64,000 bases of DNA from NCBI GenBank assembly GCA_000827265.1, contig KN834773.1, forward strand, positions 355,716 through 419,715, in the 5' to 3' direction. Positions 12,566 to 22,085 of the stretch are shown here, one piece after another. A program made the translations under genes and the position numbers. This DNA comes from Collybiopsis luxurians FD-317 M1 (lineage: Eukaryota > Basidiomycota > Agaricomycetes > Agaricales > Omphalotaceae). The number at the start of each line of letters is the position of its first letter. Positions within the stretch are counted from its first letter, which is position 1. The notes beneath the pieces are model-generated. The model was given only the letters and a program-made list of their open reading frames with translations. It made no database searches and was not told the DNA's origin.

Positions 12566-12979
12566 CATGTAATAGTGTACTAAATACTTTCATAATTTTC
12601 AAGAACAGCATTGTAAGTTATGTGAGTGACTACTTAGTTCTCGGGAACAGAACACTTAATAAGCACTCATGTAGACGCTCATACTTCATTTTGTATCTCC
12701 AAGTTGACCTCAATACCTCAATACTGTCTATTGGATCGCAGCATTAGTGCTGTTGGACAATTCTCCTGACTTTTGTCAGTGAGACTTGGCCAAAACTTAC
12801 ATGAAAACTACTGGCTTAGGTGCCACGCAAATGAGTAATGTACATACCATAGTCGAGCTCTCTGACTACCACTGATTTGACACTCATTATTCACAGGAAT
12901 GCGCTCAACACTCTGACCGATGAGGATCTCTTGAGGAATAAGGGATGGAGGAGTCATAATTTGAAGGAATCCACTGTTA

Positions 12980-15170
12980 GTGCATGCTTGCATTTCTCCA
13001 CTAAAATCAATGAACACTAAGTTTGTTTCATTTGATCTAGATATTTTACCAGAGCTACTCAAGAATGTGGAGGACCTAACCAGTGTCAACAAGTTATACA
13101 GCATTCTCTCCAACATGAGATACTGTGATGGATTGTATGGTGCCAACGTACCTGCCTTGCGGCAGTTCATAACCTCACCCAACTGTACCTTCATTCCTGA
13201 ACCTCCATCTGGGTCTACTAGAGATCTCATCCATCACATGGACAGGCAATTTGGTCAAGATGATCTGGTTTGCTGGCCACAACTGTTCAACCATCAATAT
13301 CCTTTCTTAGTCGCCATCCAGTGGAAACCAGATCAAGCCTCTCCTTCAGTGAACAACATGTTATGGTGGTTCAATCTGTGCGAAGGCAATCTCGAGTATA
13401 CTGAATGCAGTCTCCAATGTGGAATCAGTATTGTCAAAAGTCAGATTCTGGAACAACTTCAGCAGAAAATCCGAATTGTACAAACCAGGGCTCAAGCTCT
13501 CCTTGCTGAGCTTCCTACAGATCAATGTCAGAAAAGGTTCATTATCGATGAATGTCTTCAGATTGGTGATGCATGCTACAATTGCCTGAGCTCAATATCA
13601 CTGACACTTCGAGATGCCCAGCGAGGGCTGGTTGAGTTGCAACACTCATGCTTGCTTCTCAAGGCAATATTGGATTATCATTGAATGGTGGAATGCCAAT
13701 TGACTTCGCATTCAGTTCGTCCTGCCGGTGTTCAGATCCATTGAATGGGTGCATTTGTCTGGAACGACGCAGATGCTCAGTTTCTTTTTTGCTTTGGCTT
13801 TCCAGTTTGGTTTCTTCGACCTTGGACAGAATTTGACCACCAGGTGATTGAAAATGTTGTGGTTGTCCAGCAGCCATCACCACATGTGGTGGTCGAGCAT
13901 GCTGTTCCCATGTATTGACCTTTGATAATGAGTCAAGCAGGCTCTGATGCCAAGTTTGCAGCGATCCTCATGGACTCGATAAACTCTTTTAAGCGTGCCA
14001 ATCCCTTTGAAAATCTTCATCTCCCAGGCAAATATGATTCCTCATTCAACCTCTCCCAAAATCAAATCCTCTCACCGATGACATCCCCTCCAAGTACCAG
14101 CCTACATCCTTCAGTACCATTTCCATCCTCATCCTCAAACCCGTCTGTTTATGCCAGCCACTCTCAGATATCACAACGCTCTTGTCCTCAAAAACCGACT
14201 ACTCAATGTAAGTTGCTTAACTCTTTTAATGGAAAATTGGGGCTTAGTTAGCTACACGACAGCTCCCAAAGTTCATCGCGATCCTTATGTGGACTTGCCA
14301 ACTGAGAATACATTGGTTGCTCCAGCGATATCTGCTTGGTTGGACATCAACAAGACCATCTGTTGAGGAGGCACACAAGAGCAAAAATGACTGCTCATTA
14401 TGCCAGATCCAGGGTTATTTATGGGTCATGAAGACAAATCTCATCAAACAGCAGCTTTTTGAATGTGGGTCCACTTCAGAACAGCTTGGATTGAATGGGT
14501 AATGAGCACCAGTGCTAGCCTGCAAAGTGTGGATACATGGCGTAAGGTACTCGCGTACACTTACATCCAACCTCTTGAGGAAGGCCGATGTGTTACACCC
14601 AAGATTCAAGTCGCGGAAGATGCTAAGAAATTAGTTGAAGAAACTATTCGTTCTTATGATAGTACCATGTCTTTCAAACCTCCTCCTTGCAAAGGTGACT
14701 TTGACCCATGTAATGGCAGATGGATCATTTGTGAACTGTCCATGGTAAACTTTCAGTCAGAGCTGCTCTATGTGGACCGCATTCTGGACACAACACGGCC
14801 TCAGCCAAGTCCAGGCCTGTCGACTGCAGATTTAGATATGCAGACAGCAAGTCATAGACATCAACAACTGGCTCTGATGGATTCAATCTTTCTCTATACT
14901 CAGCTAATTCCCAATGCAAACCTGGATCAAGGGATTGCAGCAAATGAGTGGGCCAAACAATATGCCATGCTGAAGAACTTTCACAATCTCATGGATAGCT
15001 GGCCAGGCCCGAAGCCCGATTATTGGCATCGAGGAGCTGAAAGGGACTTGACCCCGTATGCTGCTATGGACGGAGCACAGTGGGAAAGATTGTTAGCAGA
15101 ATATTATGTTCAAAGTGTCTATGGGGTACTTAGGTGTCCGCCATCTTTGCCTCATCAACTTTGCTCTTAA
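12980..15170 (+). pseudogene. Cargo gene 4: large conserved-type Agaricomycete protein of unknown function, six TGA stops
   Basis: A continuous coding signal runs through TGA codons at 13682, 13742, 13916, 14364, 14388 and 14460. One intron (about 14207-14262; GTAAGT donor, CGACAG acceptor) restores frame. The N-terminal part reads VPALRQFITSPNCTFIPEP. The middle holds GAFVWNDADAQFLFCFGFPV and WFLRPWTEFDHQVI, followed by a Ser/Pro-rich linker. The C-terminal part has SAWLDINKT, MPDPGLFMG, FRTAWIEWV and GDFDPCNGRWI. I recall this motif order from repeated hypothetical proteins of mushrooms, often near transposons, but no function is known to me. The 5' end may extend upstream of 12980. The next cargo gene begins about 530 bp downstream on the same strand. 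Confidence 0.5.
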
Positions 15171-15698
15171 ACTAGTTTGTATTTTGGATTTTATGAATAA
15201 TGATAGTATTGCTGATTAGTCTATAATACAATTTGATAGCTAACTACGGTATTGTGATATAGCTGAAAACAATAGAGAGCAGATTGAAGCCAATGCACTC
15301 AGTCAAAGTGTTGTATAGTATTCCTTAAGTAATTGTTCTGTAAGGTTGCACACGTAACAGTCTTCTCTTTCAACTCCCTCTATCACTTCGTCACTTTCCA
15401 TCTTCCTCATAAATCATATGCACACTACGTCGCTCAATAGTTCACTCTGTGTGTCTATCTCAGGATAGAACGCTTTCGCAACTTAGGTTGCTGAACCGGG
15501 GAACAATCTCATTTGTCATGGTCCAACTCAAATGATTGACGACCAAGCTGGGCCCTCAGCTTGTTGTTCAGGTTATGTGGCTACCAATACAAAGAGGTGA
15601 GTGGCTCAGTGTTTTTCAAATAAAAAACCTCTTACTATTCTTTCTACTCTTTTCTGAAATGCCCTGCTCCTACTTCATTACTCAGATACTACCTTGTT

Positions 15699-18010
15699 AT
15701 GTCTCAAGACAATGCTCAGAATGCCATTCCCCAAAACATCATCGAGCCCAAGATACCACATTCCCCTCCTCCGTCGTATTGTTCCCCGGCAAACTCCCCG
15801 GCTCGGCATCCAAGTCGCGGTCGTTGAGCTCCCGCTCCTGCAGGAAATGAAACTGAACATAATGTTTCAGATGATATTCACGATATTATTAAACATGTAT
15901 ACATTCCGCAGTACGAGAAAGCTGTACTCAAACACGACTCTCTGTTTGGGGGTACTGATAATGAGAAGGAATTGCAATGTTGGCGCAAGCGAACAGCTGG
16001 GGAGATTGTTAGGCTGGTCAAGACAAAAGTTGACCCATTTGTGGAGGTCACGGTTGGTGTATTCGGTACCGCCAAGGATTTTGAGGTGAGCACTTGTGTG
16101 ATTGTTCTATGGCCCAAAGATTGAAGTCTCTGGAAGGTCATCAAGTGCCAGTTTATGAATTACAGGCATAATGTCATGAAGATGAACCCTCACAAGTATG
16201 CGAAGGCTGAAGGCATGCAAAAGAATGTCACAATGTCATCCAAAGATGCGCAGAAGATGGTAGACAAGATTTTGACCCTGCAATCTCCCTTGACAGGTCG
16301 AAACCTGTTTAAAGTGCAAAACCTGGAGAGTTCAGATGGCCACAGGTGGAAGGAACTGTGGAATAAACTCACCGACAAGGAGAAGAATGAGTGAAATGAG
16401 AAGGCTAAGGATGTTGATGTTGATGCATAAGTTTTGCTAGTGTCTGTTTCAGAAGTGCGACAGACTCACTGCTCATGACTAGTAACCAATGTGTTTTGGC
16501 ACAGGCGCTACGCCAGTTTATCACCTCCCTTGCACAGTCAGGATGTGTCGGAGCATTTGAAGGCCTTTTCATTTTTGCAACCTGAGATAGTGAGGGAGAT
16601 TTGACCACTCAACAGTATGTTTGCAATTTCATCTTCATATGGTATGTGAACTGACATGTACTCTCAATAGCGTCTGCCATGGAACGAGCACCAGAGATTT
16701 CTCTCGCACTTGGCTTGCTGGTCTCGATCCTGACCAGACATATCCTCATTTTATTGAGAAGTTTATTGGACCTTTCGAGCAATGGGCTGACAAGTCGCTT
16801 CCCTTCAATGGCTATCTCAACTCCTTCACTTGGGATGAGGACAGGTTCCCCAAGTTTCCCGCAGTTGATCTGGTTCGCACCAGTGGAGAAGTCTTTTGTG
16901 AGCTGATTTCTGGTTTTTTTGAGCTAACCTGGGGTGCATTCTTGGTTCATGGTGACTGTTGAATACTGCTAACATATGTCTGCAGCTCAGCAATTCAAAG
17001 GAGAGTCACTTCCATGGGAAGAACTCATGCAAACACCCGGCAACTTCTACGATACTGACCATCACCCATTTCCTGTGGCAATCAAACATCCTTCAAAAAT
17101 GGTCAATCTAGAGCCTGCATTGATGGCTCAGGCTCTGAAGGAGATGAAGACACCTTTCCGATTCCGACAACTCGAACGAGATGATGCAGAGGCGGATGTA
17201 GCAGGCAATGCAGTAGCTGTCGCTGGGGTTGACCCTCAGCCAGCTGTGAACTCGGCAGCTTCAGCCACTGAGACTGCTTCGGCATCAGCCATTCCAACTA
17301 ACGCCGCTGCCACTCAAATGATCATGTCAACCAACAGCTCTGCAGACTCAGTTTTATCGCTGTCCTCTTGACCAGAGGGAGTAGTAACCACTTTAACTGT
17401 TGAAACTCCCATTTTGGTTTCTGTGTCAGCCACTTCCGCCGACCCTGTTGTCCCTCTTAGCACACCCTTAGGCAGTGGAACTCTGGCTGTGGGCTCATCC
17501 TTGTTTCCTCAATCTATCGCAACAGCAGCTACTCCTGCTTCAGCATTACCCACTCCGACTAAGGCAACTGGTTCAAGCAATGAAGCTCCACAGCCAGTTT
17601 CATTTTCACCCTCTCGACCTATGGCAGTTGTGACTGCTACTGCAGCTGCCCCAGCTCCCATGATATTCTTAGCTGATGGAGATGTTACTACGGCTACTGT
17701 GGAAGAGGGACATAATGAGAAATGTAAAGTGAGCGAGGAAGTAGCAGGGGCACCCTCGAAGAAAAAGTGAGTTCTTATGCAGACTCAAGTCATTCCCCAG
17801 TCTGATCTGCTGAACAGAGCGAAACATGTGCTGAATGGTCAGGGACCCGCTGCTCCAGGACGCCGCAGTGCTCAGGAAAGGCACCAAGTTAATCGTGATG
17901 GTCAACTGCAGACACTGACAGAGAGAGGCATTACCAACTCAGGGGCAAAACTTGGCTGGGAGTATGTCGTGGTACCGGTTTCCCCCCCCAAACTTTGTCT
18001 ACCGATGTAA
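15699..18010 (+). pseudogene. Cargo gene 5: low-complexity-tailed protein of unknown function, four TGA stops
   Basis: It starts at ATG 15699 (MSQDNAQNAIPQ). The first exon ends at DFE (16086, GTGAGC donor); the next resumes near 16137 (VIKCQFMNYRHNVMKMNPHK). Frames are broken by TGA at 15825 (after SRGR), 16392, 17369 and 17768 but continue in phase after each. Visible parts are a basic helical block (KDAQKMVDKILTLQSP), a Trp/Phe-rich middle (PHFIEKFIGPFEQWADKSLP, SFTWDEDRFPKFPAVDL), a long Ala/Ser/Thr/Pro tail (17.2-17.7 kb), and an Arg-rich end (APGRRSAQERHQVNRDGQ). This architecture recurs among hypothetical proteins of Agaricomycetes; function unknown. Its stop lies about 50 bp before the right-hand palindrome array. 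Confidence 0.5.
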
Positions 18011-18059
18011 GATATTTAATATATACAATTTGTACATTCAATCCCTGATCAAACTTGAA

Positions 18060-18292
18060 TGCATTCAAACTGTTTGAACCAAGGTGCATAATTTCACCTC
18101 TTCTCAGTTCTTAAACAGGTTCAAACTGTTTGAACCCTTCTGTCGCATCTAAACTTACTCGACCTCATTTACACCTTCTCTCTTTAACACAATTCAAACT
18201 GTTTGAACCGCTCTTTGTTCTCACATCTATTTGTCAAACCTCAATGATGTTAAACCTGTTTGAACAGTTTAAACGGTTTGAACAGATGGTAC
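18060..18292. repeat. Right subterminal array of TTCAAAC/GTTTGAA palindromes
   Basis: TTCAAACTGTTTGAA occurs three times (starting near 18064, 18120 and 18193), followed by a compound TTAAACCTGTTTGAACAG and TTTAAACGGTTTGAAC near 18250-18285. The words and orientation mirror the array at 3.88-4.36 kb. The array lies directly after the last cargo gene and about 100 bp inside the right terminal repeat. Confidence 0.75.
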
Positions 18293-18394
18293 AGTCGCCT
18301 TTTTTTCATTGATACAAAGCGTTCCTTTGGCTATTAATCTGTATTAGACTTAATGGTAATATGTAGATCATATTTTGGGTCTACATGTGTGTAC

Positions 18395-18461
18395 AGGGTG
18401 TCGTTTGAACCATTGAACCAAATATGGCCTTTTTTATTGTTTGTTCAAATGAACGTCATGG
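18395..18461 (-). repeat. Right terminal inverted repeat of the KDZ element
   Basis: Contains GTTTGAACCATTGAACC, then TATGGCCTTTTTT, TTGTTCAAAT and CATGG at the outer edge. It is the inverted partner of 3843-3908. Confidence 0.75.
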
Positions 18462-19483
18462 TATTTTATATCCATGTGAATGTTAGACTCATACATGAAT
18501 GTGCAACAATTGCCCTGAAGTATGAGGCCATTTTGTCCTCACATTGCGGCACAGCAACGGTGGAGCTACACTGTGTACAAATAAGAAGGTACATGGAGAG
18601 CTTTGTGGAGCAAGTACTGACAAACTGACAAGGATAAAGTTGCAATTCAAAGGAAACTTGTTCTAGTTTACATAGTATACGGCTTTTATAAGGATAAAAT
18701 AAATGAAGCTAAAATCACCATGTATCAGGGAAATTATTTGGCTGGACATGTTGACCTTATATGGAGATAGGATAACAGTCAGCTGTAATCATCAATCAAC
18801 TTAGGATGAGATGAATGCCATAAATGATACTTTCTCTCCAATTTAGTAGTAGCTGGTCAATATAAATCATGATATGTATTTCTAGTTGAATTTGATTCTT
18901 AAGGGAACAAACTGCATCCAGCTTTGATACTCAGTAAAAGAGTGAATAATGGTGCAAGCAAGTGAGGGTGATTTCATTAATTCTAGTCAGTACGCTGCCT
19001 ATATGCAGGTGAGAGCAAGGGAGGAGGGGAACTTCACACTGAATTTAATGCATCTGCGAATGGGAACTTGAGAGACAAACAGTACATTCACAGATTTAAT
19101 AATGAAATATGCAGAGGGAGTGGGAAGTAAATACCCTTTTCATGAATTTTCTTGATTTTTGAGCCTTCTCAATACTCGTTTGGAGAGTGCCAGATGGGGT
19201 TGATATTCGAATTTGACATAAAAACGGGAATCAATTAATCTATACTATCAAGCGCTTACCGGAGTGACATGGGTCCCTGAATGTTACCATCAGCGGATCA
19301 CTCGCTTGAGAGCGAGGCCTTCCGGCTTTCCATACATTGGCACTCATGCGTGGATTTGGCTCGGACTCGGCCCGGGTCATTTCATGGTCATACATAGATA
19401 CCCAATGTACAGTACGCTACTTCACCGCAATCCACCATATTCGCTGCCTCAGGGCTTGCCTGCAGTCCCCTCGGCCCACTCCA
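18462..19483. other. Intergenic, AT-rich; no gene seen
   Basis: Only short frames without motifs occur here. Positions 19310-19334 are an exact 25-bp inverted copy of 1560-1584. Confidence 0.5.
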
Positions 19484-20905
19484 ATGGAAGGTAAGTTCAT
19501 AATTTGTGTCACCTCCTATAGTTTCGACCTTGGTTAACTGAGGCATGTACATTCTTTCTCACCAGATGCCGCGGCGCAGGATTCCTATGATGCTTTCGTC
19601 AGTACACCACCTAAGCCAATATTTTCAGATACAACCTCATTGGCTCCCGTTTGACTTTCTCGCTTCTCTCTTCGAGTAGATTACATTGCCCTGGATCGCT
19701 ATGGAGGACTCTCCTCATCCTGAACTTCATCTTTGACTCAACTGATAACACTGCGGCAACGTCGAATGAGCTTCTGTTTAGCGACGCTACGTCGGCGCAG
19801 GGGTACGATGTGAAAAATTGAGGAACGCTGGCAGTATCCGTATCCATTGGCCGTCTACAATTCTGAAGTCGAGCCAGTTGGTTCAGCAACGGATGGTGGA
19901 GCATTGACGAGGAGTTACTATTGAGAACCATTTGCAGTACCAACTTTGAAAACTGCAGCCTTTCTAAATATCCATCGAACATCCCCTCCTCTGTAATCAC
20001 GAAAGATAAATTAGTACATCAATTTGAAATGTTACAGTTAATTTCCAATGACAGGATTGACTGAATATCGACATGTCGACTATATAGATCCCACCTTCCA
20101 AAATCCCACTATTGCTCTGTCTGCAGAGGATACTGTGGCGCTACCCAGTGCTATAACTGTTCCTCCGTTTCCCCCTCACCGACATCCCGCATTTGTAAAT
20201 GGAGAGCCTTTGCATAGGCAACCGAGTCAGTACTCGCAGTACAATGTGTCCAGTTCTGCATCTAAGCCTCTCAAGAAGTGCTCTGCTTATTTGATAGTCA
20301 AATATTGTGTATGTCTGTTTATCACATACCTGTTCCACCCTCTTATGCTACTTTGAATACAGAGTTGCAATTGCCAAAAGAAAGACTGGCCATTTCATAA
20401 ACAGATGTGTGAGTGTAACCGAGGAAATCAAGCTTCGTGGTTTCTAGAGTGTCACATTGCCGTGGAGGCTCTGCGAAAATTCATTGCCAAGAATAGACCA
20501 ACCACTGCTGAAGCCGCATTCGAAGCATTCAAGCTGCGATCCCGACCTCAGCAGGCGCTTCATGACGTATTGGTACTGTATGTATCGGATCGCCGCCGTC
20601 TTTTTCCTGGAATCTGTATTCATCGGGAAACTTTCTATGTCACGGAGATTAAGATTGTTAAGATTGCAGCAGGCGGACCAATTAGTAGAGATCTTGTGCA
20701 GGACCAGGTAGTTCGTGTCAACACAGTGAATGCTCGCATGAAGGGGAAAAGGGGTTTGATATTCGCTATTATCACTTGTGGAGAACTTGGTATTACTGAG
20801 ATTCAGCTGGTGGACTCCGACAATAATGTATGGGAAATTGAAGATGTCGGTGATAGGTGGAAATCGAAATTGGTTGCGCTTATGAACGAGGGTACTGTTG
20901 TGTAA
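19484..20905 (+). pseudogene. MYND-type zinc-finger protein, decayed
   Basis: A possible 7-nt first exon (ATG at 19484) is followed by a 75-nt intron and an exon from 19566 (DAAAQDSYDAFV). That frame has several TGA stops, for example at 19652. A better preserved part starts near 20048 (MTGLTEYRHVDYIDP). After an intron ending near 20362, SCNCQKKDWPFHKQMC supplies the second half of a MYND finger (pattern YCS-x2-CQKKDWxxHK-x3-C), preceded across the intron by KKCSAYLIVKYC. One of the first paired cysteines appears to be Tyr. The C-terminal exon (20405-20905) is intact, with EALRKFIAKNRPTTAEAAF and VTEIKIVKIAAGG. MYND fingers bind proline-rich partners; short MYND proteins are a large family in Agaricomycetes. 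Exact exon joints and the start are inferences. Confidence 0.6.
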
Positions 20906-22085
20906 CTGTTGCATCGAATACATTGTGTATGTGATCTACCCATAACGTATCTACAAGCTTGTCTTGTTATACATGTCCGGACTCGTACATGTCACACGCG
21001 AAGCACAATGGCCCATCTCACAAGTTACTCACTGGTCTATTCTACTGGGCAGATTTTTTTCCACTTTCAGTGTGAATGTCAAAAGCGCCTATAGCACTTA
21101 GTGTTACCATTAGTTTCATGGCGGCTTTGTACTTCAATTTCCGGCCAAACTTGCCAGGAGATAAGATCTGATGGAACAGTTATAATTTTTGCCATGGTTA
21201 ACTGGCATACTGTAGTGTTTCAACCATAACCTTACTGGGTGTTATGCGTTACACATACTCCAAGGGTCAAGTTATGCATTACACAGACCAGAATAACTTC
21301 AATCCACAGCACAGCAGAGGAGAAAATTTTGAATGACATTACATTTTCCAAAAATTCATCCATTCAGCTGTGCACATTATGCATTATGATTCCAAAAATG
21401 GCTAACTTCAAGGGGCAGTGTTATGCATTACATGAAGCTGTGGTCAAAATGCTGTAGTATTCTTACATCCTCAGCCCCTGCAGGTTCACAGGTTCACAGG
21501 TTCAGCAGGTTCAGAGCCCCACTGAATCTTGAACCTAGAACTGCACCTCAAGGTTCGGTTTGCAGAAAGAGTACTAGAACCTGGACCTAACCTCAGGTTT
21601 AGTTCAGGTTCGAACCCAGTCCAGTAGGTTCGCAGACTGAACCACGGCAACACTGCAGAGTGCTTGAACCTGTACCTGCATTCGCGGCAAGCCCTGTGCT
21701 TGCAATGGAAGTAATAAGTTCTTCTCTATTCTATAAGCACATTGGTCGGCATGACTAAAGCAGTAATTCAAATTGCTTTTCTGAAAGAGATCATATCAAT
21801 AGGGATTAGAAACTGGACCAATTTATTACGATATAGTCGGGTACTGGGAAGGGCCATCGCAGTTCCACTGATCACATGGTGATAAAAAGCCAAGTGAAGC
21901 ATTGAACGCTCAAAAAGTGTCACCGATCCACTATATAGCAATCTTCACAGCTTTCATCTTTATATACTGAAATAACATGCGGAAAACATGTGTTCATACC
22001 AAGGCGGCCATACTTTCCACAGCATCCTCCTCTTTCCTCGCATCCTCCTCCTTATTTTCCTTGGTGTAAAATTGAACAAAGAATC
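20906..22085. other. Intergenic repeats, no gene seen
   Basis: 20974-21020 repeats 849-897 in direct orientation. At 21240-21435 the word TTATGCATTACA and near variants recur. At 21480-21660 AGGTTCA and GAACCT words are packed; this stretch resembles 45220-45390. Confidence 0.5.
21480..21660. repeat. AGGTTC/GAACCT-rich dispersed repeat
   Basis: Begins CCCCTGCAGGTTCACAGG with tandem CAGGTTCA units and ends with GGTTCGCAGACTGAACC. A diverged copy at 45220-45390 shares CCTGCAGG, AATCTTGAAC, GGACCTGGACCT-like and AGGTTCGCA blocks in the same order. Confidence 0.5.

Larger units (their letters stand above)
3843..18461 (+). mobile_element. ~14.6-kb KDZ-type DNA transposon with terminal inverted repeats and cargo genes
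   Basis: An inverted pair of about 66 bp lies at 3843-3908 and 18395-18461. By eye about three quarters of positions match, including shared blocks TTTGAACAAA, AAAAAGGCCA, TTGGTTCAA (or TGGTTCAA) and GTTCAAAC. Just inside each end is a cluster of TTCAAACNGTTTGAA palindromes (3880-4360 and 18060-18290), typical of subterminal transposase-binding arrays. Inside lie a KDZ transposase pseudogene (8733-12565) and other genes at 5643-6392, 6974-7549 (minus), 7807-8262, 12980-15170 and 15699-18010. I could not find a clean 8-bp target duplication, so the outer edges are uncertain by about 10 bp. All large frames carry premature TGA codons, so this copy is dead. Treating the whole interval as one element is an inference from the paired ends and the enclosed transposase. 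Confidence 0.72.

Noticed and set aside
5976..17770. TGA recoded as an amino acid in this region
   Set aside because: TGA ends normal genes elsewhere in the window (for example the gene at 59994-61346), and expected residues at the breaks are mostly Arg, so CGA-to-TGA decay is simpler than recoding.
21190..21470. An inverted-repeat element around the TTATGCATTACA repeats
   Set aside because: The candidate ends (near 21208 and 21455) match only over about ten bases with several mismatches.
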